DNA of 64,000 nucleotides from Plesiomonas sp051652165 (GCF_051652165.1 NZ_JBOFTR010000008.1:62001-126000); one strand, 5' to 3'; positions 17,291 through 26,574 are shown, numbered from the stretch's first letter. A program made the numbers and translations. Notes: generated by a model not told the origin, from the sequence alone.

Positions 17291-18220
17291 ATGAGCACTA
17301 TGAGCACCTTAGGTAATAAATCAGACATGTCTTTGGTTTCTAACGCATTCGGTTTCTTGCGTTTACCATTAAACTTCATGCCATATGACAGCGATGCTGA
17401 TTGGGTAATTACCGGTGTCCCATTTGACATGGCAACATCTGGCCGTGCTGGTGCACGTCACGGTGCTGGTGCTATGCGCCAAGTGTCTACTAACCTGGCA
17501 TGGGAACATAACCGTTTCCCATGGAGCTTCGACTTCCGCGATCGTTTGAAAGTTGTTGACTGTGGTGATGTAGTATTCGATTTTGGTAACGCACGTGATA
17601 TGAGCGAAACGTTACAAGCACACACAGAGAAGTTGCTGGCTGCTGGTAAGCGTTGCCTGACTTTCGGTGGTGACCACTTTGTAACTCTGCCACTGCTGCG
17701 CGCTCACGCTAAACACTTCGGTAAAATGGCGCTGATCCACTTTGATGCGCACACTGACACCTATGCTTGGGGTGCAGAGTTTGACCACGGCACTATGTTC
17801 CACACTGCACCAAAAGAAGGTCTGATCGATCCAACTAAATCTGTACAGATCGGTATCCGTACTGAGTTTGATCGTGACAATGGCTTTACTGTTCTTGATG
17901 CAGCACAAGTTAACGATCGTACTGTTGAAGATATCGTTGCTCAAGTTAAATCAATTGTAGGTGACATGCCTGTTTACCTGACATTTGATATCGACTGCCT
18001 AGACCCAGCACACGCACCAGGTACTGGTACTCCAGTTATCGGTGGTATTACTTCTGACCGCGCACTGAAAATCGTTCGTGGCCTGCAAGGTCTGAACATT
18101 GTTGGTATGGACGTAGTTGAAGTTTCTCCAGCATACGACCACGCTGAAATGACTTCACTGGCAGCAGCAACGCTGGCACTGGAAATGCTGTACGTACAAG
18201 CCGCTAACAAAGGCGAGTAA
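17291..18220 (+). CDS. speB: Agmatinase
   Basis: Hydrolyses agmatine to putrescine and urea. It is a ureohydrolase of 309 residues with the dimanganese site motifs FGGDHFVTLPLL, HFDAHTDTY and TFDIDCLDPAHAPGTGTP. GAGG lies before the ATG at 17291; a second ATG six bases later aligns better with the E. coli start. Codon choice is strongly biased to preferred codons, closer to rpsB and tsf than to speA just upstream, which suggests high expression. A terminator follows. Confidence 0.97.
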   Translation: MSTMSTLGNKSDMSLVSNAFGFLRLPLNFMPYDSDADWVITGVPFDMATSGRAGARHGAGAMRQVSTNLAWEHNRFPWSFDFRDRLKVVDCGDVVFDFGNARDMSETLQAHTEKLLAAGKRCLTFGGDHFVTLPLLRAHAKHFGKMALIHFDAHTDTYAWGAEFDHGTMFHTAPKEGLIDPTKSVQIGIRTEFDRDNGFTVLDAAQVNDRTVEDIVAQVKSIVGDMPVYLTFDIDCLDPAHAPGTGTPVIGGITSDRALKIVRGLQGLNIVGMDVVEVSPAYDHAEMTSLAAATLALEMLYVQAANKGE

Positions 18221-18286
18221 TACAGATTATCTACTTATGTAGATAAGAGTACATTTCTTGCTAAGTGATACTCAGTAAGATAAAAC

Positions 18287-18316
18287 AAAAAGCCTCGTCA
18301 TTTACGAGGCTTTTTT
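18287..18316 (+). terminator. Intrinsic terminator after speB
   Basis: AAAAAGCCTCGT, a four-base loop and ACGAGGCTTTTTT form a G/C-rich stem with a T run, 67 bp after the speB stop. Confidence 0.9.
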
Positions 18317-18394
18317 ATTGCCAATATCACATGATAGTACATCGTAAATTAATGCAATTTACCGATGAAAAATTTGTGTGTGGAATAGCAAAAT

Positions 18395-18439
18395 AACAAC
18401 AGACCCGTGTTGATAAAAATCGAACACGGGTCTGTTGTT
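18395..18439. terminator. Long perfect hairpin downstream of dapD
   Basis: A perfect 17-bp stem, AACAACAGACCCGTGTT with its exact complement, encloses an 11-base loop. It ends 24 bp from the dapD stop codon, between converging speB and dapD, so it most likely ends the dapD transcript. The flanking T tracts are interrupted, so it may also act as an mRNA-stabilising 3' hairpin. Confidence 0.7.
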
Positions 18440-18463
18440 TATTAATCTATTAATTTGACTGTA

Positions 18464-19291
18464 TTACTCGTCAATTGAACGCAGCAGAGCATTAATACCC
18501 ACTTTGCCGCGGGTTTTTGCATCGACTTTTTTCACAATGACTGCACAATACAAGCTATATGTGCCACATTTTGATGGCAGGCTACCTGAGACGACCACTG
18601 AACCTGCTGGTACACGGCCATAGTGGATTTCACCGGTTTCACGGTCATAAATACGGGTACTTTGGCCGATGAATACGCCCATGGAGATCACTGATCCTTC
18701 CTCAACAATCACGCCTTCTACCACTTCTGAGCGTGCGCCGATAAAGCAGTTATCTTCGATGATGGTTGGGTTCGCTTGCAGCGGTTCAAGTACACCGCCG
18801 ATACCCACACCACCAGACAGATGTACGTTTTTACCAATTTGTGCACAAGAGCCAACCGTTGCCCATGTGTCAACCATTGTCCCTTCATCAACAAACGCAC
18901 CGATATTGACATAAGAAGGCATTAATACAGTATTTGATGCAATGTGTGCACCTTTACGTACCGTAGCCGAAGGCACGACACGCATGCCCTCTTTTTCAAA
19001 ACGGGCTTGATCATACTCGGCAAACTTCAGTGGTGCTTTATCGAAATAGCGGGTTTCCGCGCCATCAATAACTTTATTTTCATTGATACGGAAAGAGAGT
19101 AGCACTGCTTTTTTCAACCATTGATGAGTGATCCACTCACCGTTGACTTTTTCGGCAACCCGTTTTTCACCGCTGTCAAGCAACGCAATGACTTGGTCTA
19201 CTGCGCTACGCAATTCAGGTTGGGCATTGGCCGGTGTAATTTCTGCGCGGCGTTCAAACGCCTCTTCGATAATCGATTGCAAGTGAGTCAT
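18464..19291 (-). CDS. dapD: Tetrahydrodipicolinate N-succinyltransferase
   Basis: Uses succinyl-CoA to acylate tetrahydrodipicolinate in the lysine/diaminopimelate pathway. It has 275 residues. The N-terminal helical domain (QSIIEEAFERRAEITPAN) leads into a left-handed beta-helix with hexapeptide repeats (VRKGAHIASNTVLMPSYVN, IGKNVHLSGGVGIGGVLEP, ARSEVVEGVIVEEGSVISMG). It is transcribed away from glnD with a 60-bp gap. In E. coli too dapD, glnD and map are consecutive. Confidence 0.98.
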   Translation of the reverse strand: MTHLQSIIEEAFERRAEITPANAQPELRSAVDQVIALLDSGEKRVAEKVNGEWITHQWLKKAVLLSFRINENKVIDGAETRYFDKAPLKFAEYDQARFEKEGMRVVPSATVRKGAHIASNTVLMPSYVNIGAFVDEGTMVDTWATVGSCAQIGKNVHLSGGVGIGGVLEPLQANPTIIEDNCFIGARSEVVEGVIVEEGSVISMGVFIGQSTRIYDRETGEIHYGRVPAGSVVVSGSLPSKCGTYSLYCAVIVKKVDAKTRGKVGINALLRSIDE

Positions 19292-19351
19292 TACTCGTCC
19301 TATCAGATTGAGTCAGTGGAATATACGATGTATATATATCACATACTTGTA

Positions 19352-21970
19352 TCACATTTTTTCAGTCTGGTTGAGTTCTGCGATTAAACGATCGTGTAAA
19401 TAATTACATGTTTCAGGAAGCAGAGCTTTGCGTTCATGATCACTGAGAATAAAGAGATCTTCAACACGCTCACCAATGGTGGTGATTTTTGCTCCACGTA
19501 GTGAAATACCTACATCGGCAAAAATAGCCCCTACTTGTGCGAGTAATCCTGGCATATCCAGTGCCACGAGCTCCATTAACGTACGTTTACTTCCACGCGT
19601 ATGAATAAAAGTGACCTCAGTCGGCACACTAAAATGACGCAGCTTAGGTGAGGCTCGCCGTATACGTTGGGGGGGAGTATTCGTATGGCTCAGTGCTTTT
19701 TCAAGCGCAGTTTTCAAACTATTATGACGATCAGGTGCTAATGGTGAACCATCAGGCTCTAGCACTACAAAGGTATCGAGTGCATAACCATCGCGACTGG
19801 TAATGATTTGAGCATCATGAATACTTAAATTTTTACGATCAAGTTCTGCGGCAACCGTTGCAAATAGATAAGGTTGATCAGGGCAATAGATAAAAATTTC
19901 TGTTCCACCACGGGTAGCATGACGACTAACGAGCACTAACGGTTGCCCTTTCGGATGCTGTAATAGCTCTTTAGCATGCCATGCAATTTGGCGAGGGGTA
20001 TGGCGTAAAAAGTAGTCAATACGACAACGTTGCCATAATGCTTGAAGTGCCAGCTCATCAACTTGATCAATACGCAATAGTGCTAAGGCTTGCTCACGGT
20101 GATGGCGAATCCGCAACCGAATATCTAGCGAGCTTTCTAACCCTAACCGTAATTGCCGATCCGTTGCAAAATAGAGCTCACGTAGCAGCGTTTGTTTCCA
20201 GCTATTCCAGAGCGTTTCATTGGTTGCACAGATATCGGCAACAGTCAGGCATAATAGATAGTTGAGATACTCTTCGTGTTTAACTTCACTGGCAAAAGTA
20301 CGAATGACATCAGGGTCGTGAATATCACGGCGCTGGGCTGTTACCGACATCAATAAATGTTGTTTAACGAGCCACGACACTAAACGCGAATCAGCCTCAC
20401 CGTATCCGTGCAGGCGACAAAAATCATAGGCATCATCGGCTCCGATCAGTGAGTGATCGCCACCACGCCCTTTAGCGATATCGTGAAACAGTGCGCTCAG
20501 TAAAATCACTTCGCGCGAGGCTAAACGAGGAAAAACATCAACGCACAGCGGATGGCGTTGGCGTTGTGCTTCATCCGCAAAACTCTCTAATTTCAGCAGC
20601 ACCCGAATAGTATGCTCATCAACGGTGTAAGCATGAAACAGATCAAATTGCATTTGGCCAACAATCTGACTCCATTGCGGAAAATAGGCCGCAAGAACAC
20701 CGTGTTGGTGCATCGGTAAAAAGGCCCGTTGTATTGCGTCAGGTTGTGCTAAAAGCGCCACAAACCGAGCGCGTGCCGCAGGATTATCACACAAAAAACC
20801 GTCAATATTGCGCCTTGCAAAGCGTAATTGTCGTAGTGTGGTTGAGTAGATCCCATTAATTTGACGATTCCGGGCGAGGTGCAAAAAGAGGTCGAGAATC
20901 GATTCAGGTTGTTGTTGAAACAGGTTAGGATCTTGCAGATCAATTCGGCTGCCGCGCAGTTGGAAGTATTGATCTAGCGGTTGCGGCTTTTCATTGGCGC
21001 TGAGTGATAAAATAGCTTCATCAAACAGTTGCAACAACATCTCATTGAGTTCAAGCACTCGGTGCAGCGTGCGGTAGAAATCTTTCATCATCCGCTCAAC
21101 GGGTTGATTACGCACTCCTTGATACCCCAGCATTTGTGCCACAGTAAACTGGCTCTCAAACAGCAACCGGTTATCGTAACGCGTCAAGCTCAGGTGCAGC
21201 GCAAAACGCACCCGCCAGAGAAAATCCTGACACTCTTGTAACTCGTTGTATTCTGCTTGAGTCAGAAAACCAAAGCGGGTCATCTCATCAAGATTACTGG
21301 CGCCAAAGTGTCGTCTGGCAACCCAGCCTAAAGTGTGAATATCACGCAACCCACCGGGGCTGGTTTTGATATCGGGCTCAAGGTTGTAACTGGTGCCGTG
21401 GTAACGTTCGTGCCGCTGACGCTGCTCGGCTTGCTTGGCACGAAAAAAATCGGGTGAAGGCCAAAAGTCATCCGCAAAAATACGCTGTTGTAACCCTGAA
21501 AATAGCGGCATATCGCCGCATAATCGGCGTGATTCAAGCAAGTTAGTCGCAACCGTGAGATCATTTAACCCCTCACTGATGCACTCATCCAGCGTGCGCA
21601 CGCTGTGACCAATTGATAACCGTAGGTCCCACAATAGGGTAATAAACTGGCCAATTTGTGCGGCGAGTACCTCATCAACCGGTAATTCACTGAGGATTAG
21701 CAAATCAATATCCGACAGGGGGTGCAACTCTCCACGCCCGTATCCCCCCACAGCAACCAGAGCTAAGTACTTATCTGTAGGGAAGCCAAAGAAAATCCAC
21801 AAACGTTCAAGCAACTGATCAATATACAACGTCCGGTTCTTGACCAACTGTTCAACCGAGACTCCAGCCGTAAAATCAGCCTCCATCTGTTGCTTTTGTT
21901 GCTCTAAATGCACTTTTAGTGCAGGTAAACTCAGTTCAGCGTCCGGTAAATCAAGCAAACAGGGCTGCAT
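19352..21970 (-). CDS. glnD: Bifunctional uridylyltransferase/uridylyl-removing enzyme GlnD
   Basis: The glutamine sensor that uridylylates and deuridylylates PII proteins. It has 872 residues. The nucleotidyltransferase motif GGYGRGE is at 75-81 with metal ligands D87 and D89. The HD domain (LLSALFHDIAKGRGGDHS) provides UMP removal. Two ACT domains at the C-terminus (about 700-780 and 805-872, the latter with LMELVALDMPGLLAQVG) bind glutamine. All four domains are intact. A terminator in the 117-bp gap upstream separates it from map. Confidence 0.98.
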   Translation of the reverse strand: MQPCLLDLPDAELSLPALKVHLEQQKQQMEADFTAGVSVEQLVKNRTLYIDQLLERLWIFFGFPTDKYLALVAVGGYGRGELHPLSDIDLLILSELPVDEVLAAQIGQFITLLWDLRLSIGHSVRTLDECISEGLNDLTVATNLLESRRLCGDMPLFSGLQQRIFADDFWPSPDFFRAKQAEQRQRHERYHGTSYNLEPDIKTSPGGLRDIHTLGWVARRHFGASNLDEMTRFGFLTQAEYNELQECQDFLWRVRFALHLSLTRYDNRLLFESQFTVAQMLGYQGVRNQPVERMMKDFYRTLHRVLELNEMLLQLFDEAILSLSANEKPQPLDQYFQLRGSRIDLQDPNLFQQQPESILDLFLHLARNRQINGIYSTTLRQLRFARRNIDGFLCDNPAARARFVALLAQPDAIQRAFLPMHQHGVLAAYFPQWSQIVGQMQFDLFHAYTVDEHTIRVLLKLESFADEAQRQRHPLCVDVFPRLASREVILLSALFHDIAKGRGGDHSLIGADDAYDFCRLHGYGEADSRLVSWLVKQHLLMSVTAQRRDIHDPDVIRTFASEVKHEEYLNYLLCLTVADICATNETLWNSWKQTLLRELYFATDRQLRLGLESSLDIRLRIRHHREQALALLRIDQVDELALQALWQRCRIDYFLRHTPRQIAWHAKELLQHPKGQPLVLVSRHATRGGTEIFIYCPDQPYLFATVAAELDRKNLSIHDAQIITSRDGYALDTFVVLEPDGSPLAPDRHNSLKTALEKALSHTNTPPQRIRRASPKLRHFSVPTEVTFIHTRGSKRTLMELVALDMPGLLAQVGAIFADVGISLRGAKITTIGERVEDLFILSDHERKALLPETCNYLHDRLIAELNQTEKM

Positions 21971-22009
21971 CAGGCTTTCCTTAGACTTTGAGGTGATACG
22001 GGCAGATAT

Positions 22010-22036
22010 AAAAAAAGCCGGAATTCACCGGCTTTG
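22010..22036 (-). terminator. Intrinsic terminator after map
   Basis: On the minus strand AAAGCCGG, a six-base loop and CCGGCTTT are followed by more T residues, about 55 bp beyond the map stop and just before the glnD start. Confidence 0.8.
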
Positions 22037-22087
22037 TAAAGTCTAATTTTGGTTATTTCGACAAACAGTGTTGTCAGTAGACAAAAA

Positions 22088-22873
22088 TCAGTTATGCAGG
22101 ATGCGTGGCAGCGTTTCATCGCTACGCAGAGTTAGAATCTCACAGCCATTAGCAGTAACCAAAATGGTGTGCTCATACTGAGCAGACAAACTGCGATCTT
22201 TGGTTTTCACTGTCCAGCCATCACCCATCAGGCGAACCTGACGCTTACCAGCATTGACCATAGGTTCAATAGTGAATGTCATGCCTTCACGCAAAATCAC
22301 ACCACTGTCGTCAGAGTCATAATGCAAAACCTGAGGCTCTTCATGGAATTGTGCACCGATACCGTGGCCACAATATTCACGTACAATTGAGAAGCCTTCT
22401 GCTTCGGCAAATTTCTGAATAGCCTTGCCAATTTCACGTAAACGAATGCCTGGCTTGACCAGTTTTAGCGATAAATACAAGCTCTCTTGTGTGATACGGC
22501 ACAAGCGTTCACCCAGAATACTCGGCTTGCCCACATTGATCATTTTAGAGGTATCGCCATGATAACCGTCTTTGATCACGGTAATATCAAAATTCACAAT
22601 ATCGCCATCTTTTAAGACTTTATCGCCGGGAATACCGTGGCAAACTACCTCATTGATAGAGATACAAATTGATTTTGGAAAACCGTGATAGTTCAGTGGG
22701 GCAGGAATAGCCTGCTGCACATTGACAATATAGTCATGACAGATTTGATCTAGCTCACCGGTAGTGATACCGGCTTTGACGTGCGGCTCAATCATCTCAA
22801 GTACATCTGCGGCGAGCTTGCCGGCAATGCGCATTTTTTCAATTTCATCAGCAGTTTTAATCGTAATAGCCAT
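22088..22873 (-). CDS. map: Methionine aminopeptidase type I
   Basis: Removes the initiator methionine from nascent proteins. It has 261 residues, the short type Ia form without a zinc-finger extension. The metal ligands are in VNFDITVIKDGYHGDTS, GHGIGAQFHEEP and FTIEPMVN, and the substrate histidine is in NEVVCHGIPGD. It is divergent from rpsB, an arrangement conserved in gammaproteobacteria. Confidence 0.98.
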   Translation of the reverse strand: MAITIKTADEIEKMRIAGKLAADVLEMIEPHVKAGITTGELDQICHDYIVNVQQAIPAPLNYHGFPKSICISINEVVCHGIPGDKVLKDGDIVNFDITVIKDGYHGDTSKMINVGKPSILGERLCRITQESLYLSLKLVKPGIRLREIGKAIQKFAEAEGFSIVREYCGHGIGAQFHEEPQVLHYDSDDSGVILREGMTFTIEPMVNAGKRQVRLMGDGWTVKTKDRSLSAQYEHTILVTANGCEILTLRSDETLPRILHN

Positions 22874-22978
22874 AAAATTTTCCTGGGATTAGCCGCTTTG
22901 CACGGCAGTCAGTGTCTTTACATATGGTAACAGCCCTGTGGCAGAGAGAAAACCAATCTCAACATAAAGCAATTCAAT

Positions 22979-23015
22979 CTGGAATTATGGCTTAAATTAT
23001 GGTATAAAACGCGCC
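22979..23015 (+). promoter_or_regulatory. Likely rpsB promoter
   Basis: A TATAAA box at 23003-23008 is followed by a GC-rich discriminator (ACGCGCCGG), a pattern typical of stringently controlled translation genes. The -35 region is poor (CTGGAA near 22979). The spacing to the start codon leaves a leader of about 170 bases, matching the structured leader described separately. Confidence 0.5.
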
Positions 23016-23039
23016 GGAAATTCGACGATTGAAAAACTC

Positions 23040-23165
23040 AATTGCGAAGTCCACAAGAACTCATGTGAAATATCACACACGTATCAGCACCGTACACCGG
23101 GGTGCTCTGGCCTTCGAGTCTGGAGTCGGTTGTATGGGATACGTGGAGGCTTAACCCCAATCATT
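23040..23165 (+). ncRNA. rpsB leader (t44/tff-like structured RNA)
   Basis: In E. coli the RNA called t44 or tff maps to the leader of rpsB and takes part in S2 autoregulation. The corresponding space here holds structured, GC-richer sequence, including a CACCG...CGGGGTG pairing at 23089-23115 and the block GTATGGGATACGTGGAGGC before the start codon, which I remember as the conserved part of the enteric leader. The boundaries are approximate. Confidence 0.55.
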
Positions 23166-23180
23166 TCTGAGGAAAGATTC

Positions 23181-23906
23181 ATGGCAACTGTTTCAATGCG
23201 CGACATGCTCAAGGCTGGTGCACACTTTGGTCACCAAACCCGTTACTGGAACCCAAAGATGAAGCCATTCATCTTCGGTGCGCGTAACAAAGTACACATC
23301 ATCAACCTTGAGAAAACAGTACCAATGTTCAACGAAGCATTGGCTGAACTGAGCAAGATCGCTTCCCGTAAAGGTAAGGTTCTGTTTGTTGGTACTAAGC
23401 GCGCAGCAAGCGAAGCGGTTAAAGAAGCAGCAAATAGCTGTGACCAGTTCTATGTAAATCACCGTTGGTTAGGTGGTATGCTGACTAACTGGAAAACTGT
23501 TCGTCAATCTATCAAGCGTCTGAAAGAGCTGGAAATTCAGTCTCAAGACGGTACTTTTGACAAGCTGACCAAAAGAGAAGCCCTAATGCGTACTCGCGAG
23601 CTGGAAAAGCTTGAGAAGAGCTTGGGTGGTATCAAAGACATGGGCGGTTTGCCTGATGCTATTTTCGTTATCGATGCTGATCACGAGCACATCGCTATCA
23701 AAGAAGCGAATAACCTGGGTATCCCAGTATTCTCTATCGTTGATACCAACTCTGATCCAGATGGCGTTGACTTCATCATCCCAGGTAACGACGACGCAAT
23801 CCGCGCTGTGAGTCTGTACCTGACTGCTGTTGCTGCATCTGTTCGCGAAGGTCGCGGTCAGGATCTGGTTGCTCAAGCAGAAGAAAGCTTCGTAGAAGCT
23901 GAATAA
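23181..23906 (+). CDS. rpsB: 30S ribosomal protein S2
   Basis: A component of the small ribosomal subunit, 241 residues, equal to the E. coli protein. It begins MATVSMRDMLKAGAHFGHQT, and the ribosome site GAGGAAAG precedes this ATG; the frame is open 51 bases further upstream but that part belongs to the leader RNA. Other family features are YWNPKMKPFIFGARNKVHI and VDTNSDPDGVDFIIPGNDD. Codon use is highly biased. It is co-transcribed with tsf through a partial terminator. Confidence 0.99.
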   Translation: MATVSMRDMLKAGAHFGHQTRYWNPKMKPFIFGARNKVHIINLEKTVPMFNEALAELSKIASRKGKVLFVGTKRAASEAVKEAANSCDQFYVNHRWLGGMLTNWKTVRQSIKRLKELEIQSQDGTFDKLTKREALMRTRELEKLEKSLGGIKDMGGLPDAIFVIDADHEHIAIKEANNLGIPVFSIVDTNSDPDGVDFIIPGNDDAIRAVSLYLTAVAASVREGRGQDLVAQAEESFVEAE

Positions 23907-23976
23907 TAAGGCCCGCTCGTATCGAGCCCTTATTTAACCAGACAGTAAAAATCAGATATTACACTGATATGGTTAG

Positions 23977-24002
23977 CAGGGGCCTTATGGCCCCTGTTTT
24001 TT
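23977..24002 (+). terminator. Terminator/attenuator between rpsB and tsf
   Basis: CAGGGGCC, loop TTAT, GGCCCCTG and six T residues form a textbook intrinsic terminator 70 bp after rpsB. As tsf lies immediately downstream and is usually co-transcribed, it probably acts as a partial terminator that tunes the S2 to EF-Ts ratio. Confidence 0.88.
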
Positions 24003-24035
24003 ATGATCTCCCCTGAGATAACCGAGGATAATACG

Positions 24036-24893
24036 ATGGCAGAAATTACCGCCGCTCTGGTCAAAGAACTGCGTGACCGCACCGCAGCAGGCATGATGGA
24101 ATGTAAGAAAGCACTGGTTGAAGCTAACGGTGATATCGAACTGGCAATTGACAACATGCGTAAATCTGGCCAAGCGAAAGCGGCTAAGAAAGCTGGCCGT
24201 GTTGCTGCTGAAGGTATCATTCTGGCTAAAGTCAATGCTGATAACAAAGTTGCTGCTATTGTTGAGCTAAACTGCGAAACAGACTTCGTTGCTAAAGATG
24301 CTGGCTTTAAAGCTCTGGGCGAAGAGATTGTGACTGCAGCACTGGCGGACCGTATCTCTGATCTGGCTGCTCTGCAGGCTAAATTTGAAGAAGCGCGTGC
24401 AAACTTAGTTGCTAAAATCGGCGAAAACATGAACATTCGTCGTGTGACTATCATTGAAGGCGATGTTGTAGGTACTTACCTGCACGGTGCTAAGATCGGT
24501 GTTGTTGTTTCTGCAACAGGCGCTGATGAAGAGCTAGTTAAGCATGTTGCAATGCACATTGCAGCCAGCAAGCCTGATTATGTGAAGCCAGAAGACGTAC
24601 CTGCTGACGTAGTTGCGCATGAGCGTGAAATTCAGGTTGATATCGGCATGCAATCTGGCAAGCCACGTGAAATCGTTGAGAAAATGGTTGAAGGCCGTAT
24701 GAAGAAATTCACCGGCGAAGTTTCTCTATACGGCCAAGCGTTTGTCATGGATCCTGCAAAATCTGTTGCTGATCTGCTGAAAGAGAAAGGTGCAAGCGTG
24801 ACTAGCTTTGTACGTTTTGAAGTAGGTGAAGGTATCGAGAAAGTTGAAGCTGACTTTGCTGCAGAAGTTGCAGCAATGACCAAGCAATCTTAA
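24036..24893 (+). CDS. tsf: Translation elongation factor Ts
   Basis: The nucleotide exchange factor for EF-Tu. It has 285 residues. The N-terminal UBA-like domain has LVKELRDRTAAGMMECKKAL, with the exchange motif (TDFVAKDAGF) near residue 80. The start at 24036 follows GAGGATAATACG; an upstream in-frame ATG at 24003 overlaps the terminator T run and is not credible. Preferred codons dominate. Confidence 0.99.
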   Translation: MAEITAALVKELRDRTAAGMMECKKALVEANGDIELAIDNMRKSGQAKAAKKAGRVAAEGIILAKVNADNKVAAIVELNCETDFVAKDAGFKALGEEIVTAALADRISDLAALQAKFEEARANLVAKIGENMNIRRVTIIEGDVVGTYLHGAKIGVVVSATGADEELVKHVAMHIAASKPDYVKPEDVPADVVAHEREIQVDIGMQSGKPREIVEKMVEGRMKKFTGEVSLYGQAFVMDPAKSVADLLKEKGASVTSFVRFEVGEGIEKVEADFAAEVAAMTKQS

Positions 24894-24918
24894 TTTTCTG
24901 CTTTACATGAAAGACCCA

Positions 24919-24949
24919 CTGAACCGCAGAAATCTGCGGTTCAGTTTTA
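24919..24949 (+). terminator. Intrinsic terminator after tsf
   Basis: CTGAACCGCAG, a four-base loop, CTGCGGTTCAG and TTTTAATA form a perfect 11-bp stem with a T tract just downstream of tsf. Confidence 0.9.
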
Positions 24950-25049
24950 ATAACCTACTTATAATGCCCTACAGGCTGATGTTAATAGTATACTTATTAC
25001 CCTATCATCAGTCCGGCTATTCACTCACTGCGCGCCAGGAAGGAAAACC

Positions 25050-25775
25050 ATGACTACCAATGCAAAACCCGCATATCAACGTATTCTTTTGAAACTAAGT
25101 GGTGAAGCACTCCAAGGTTCTGAAGGGTTTGGTATTGACCCAAGTGTTCTTGATCGTATGGCTCAAGAGATTAAAGAACTGGTAGAGCTGGGTGTACAGG
25201 TTGGCGTGGTTATCGGTGGGGGTAACTTATTCCGTGGTGCAGGGCTTGCAAAAGCAGGCATGAACCGTGTGGTGGGTGATCATATGGGCATGCTGGCAAC
25301 TGTCATGAACGGCTTGGCAATGCGTGATGCATTGCACCGTGCCTATGTGAATACGCGTTTGATGTCTGCTATTCCACTCAACGGTGTGTGTGATAACTAC
25401 AGTTGGGCAGAGGCCATCAGTTTGCTGCGTAATGGCCGTGTTGTCATCTTTTCTGCAGGTACTGGCAATCCGTTCTTTACTACCGACTCTGCTGCCTGTT
25501 TGCGCGGGATCGAAATTGAAGCGGATGTGGTACTGAAAGCCACTAAAGTTGACGGCGTATTTAACGATGATCCGGCAAAAAATCCAGATGCCGTTTTGTA
25601 TGATACCTTGACGTATCAGGAAGTACTGGAAAGTGAACTGAAAGTGATGGATTTAGCCGCCTTTACACTGGCCCGTGATCACAACATGCCAATTCGTGTG
25701 TTTAACATGAATAAACCGGGTGCATTGCGCCGAGTGGTGATGGGTGAACGCGAAGGTACTATCATTAGTCAATAA
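25050..25775 (+). CDS. pyrH: UMP kinase
   Basis: Phosphorylates UMP to UDP for nucleotide and envelope precursor synthesis; bacterial type, hexameric, amino acid kinase fold. It has 241 residues with ILLKLSGEALQG at the N-terminus, the glycine-rich GVVIGGGNLFRG, and the ATP-binding region VVLKATKVDGVFNDDP. AGGAAGGAAAACC precedes the ATG. It stands between tsf and frr as in nearly all gammaproteobacteria. Confidence 0.98.
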   Translation: MTTNAKPAYQRILLKLSGEALQGSEGFGIDPSVLDRMAQEIKELVELGVQVGVVIGGGNLFRGAGLAKAGMNRVVGDHMGMLATVMNGLAMRDALHRAYVNTRLMSAIPLNGVCDNYSWAEAISLLRNGRVVIFSAGTGNPFFTTDSAACLRGIEIEADVVLKATKVDGVFNDDPAKNPDAVLYDTLTYQEVLESELKVMDLAAFTLARDHNMPIRVFNMNKPGALRRVVMGEREGTIISQ

Positions 25776-25885
25776 TCACTGCCCAGTAATCATTACCCAG
25801 TAATATTTGCGGTAATTTTTGCCTCACAAGGGCAAAGCGCGGTATCTTAACGCATATTCATCAAATCGAATTGAAGGGTTACATC

Positions 25886-26443
25886 GTGATTAACGCCATC
25901 AAGCAAGATGCACAAATCCGTATGGAAAAGTGCGTAGAAGCATTCAAAAGTCATATTTCTAAAATCCGTACCGGTCGTGCACATCCAAATCTGCTGGACG
26001 GGATCACCGTTGATTACTACGGTGCAGCAACGCCGCTGCGTCAACTGGCCAACGTGGTTGCAGAAGACTCACGTACTCTGGCTATTACCGTCTTTGATCG
26101 CTCTATCAGCGCAGCCGTTGAAAAAGCTATCCTGACATCAGATTTGGGTCTGAACCCAAGCTCTGCTGGCGCAACTATCCGTGTTCCGCTACCGGCACTG
26201 ACTGAAGAGCGTCGTAAAGACCTGATCAAAGTTGTGCGCGGTGAAGCCGAGCAGGGCCGCGTATCAGTACGTAACGTGCGCCGTGATGCCAACGAAAAAG
26301 CAAAAGCGTTGCTCAAAGATAAAGAGATCAGCGAAGATGACGAGCGCCGCTCGCAAGACGATATTCAAAAAATCACCGATGTGATGGTGAAGAAAGTCGA
26401 TGAAGCACTGGCTGAAAAAGAAAAAGAGCTGATGGATTTTTAA
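25886..26443 (+). CDS. frr: Ribosome recycling factor
   Basis: Splits post-termination ribosomes with EF-G. It has 185 residues, the E. coli length, if translation begins at the GTG at 25886, which has AAGGG eight bases upstream; a TTG at 25871 is in frame but would include that site. The three-helix bundle sequence contains RMEKCVEAFKSHISKIRTGR and LGLNPSSAGATIRVPLP, and the C-terminal helix has RRDANEKAKALLKDKEIS. Confidence 0.98.
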   Translation: MINAIKQDAQIRMEKCVEAFKSHISKIRTGRAHPNLLDGITVDYYGAATPLRQLANVVAEDSRTLAITVFDRSISAAVEKAILTSDLGLNPSSAGATIRVPLPALTEERRKDLIKVVRGEAEQGRVSVRNVRRDANEKAKALLKDKEISEDDERRSQDDIQKITDVMVKKVDEALAEKEKELMDF

Positions 26444-26455
26444 TTCCGTAGCGAT

Positions 26456-26483
26456 AAAAAGCGTCGCTTTTGCGACGCTTTTT
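26456..26483 (+). terminator. Intrinsic terminator after frr
   Basis: AAAAAGCGTCGC, loop TTTT, GCGACGCTTTTT: a perfect 12-bp stem ending in a T run, 13 bp after the frr stop. Confidence 0.92.
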
Positions 26484-26574
26484 ATATTTTATATCATAAA
26501 CTCTGCTGTACATTTTACCTCCCATTTATCCAGATAATATGACAGCCTTCAGTGTTACCTATGAGTAAAATATC

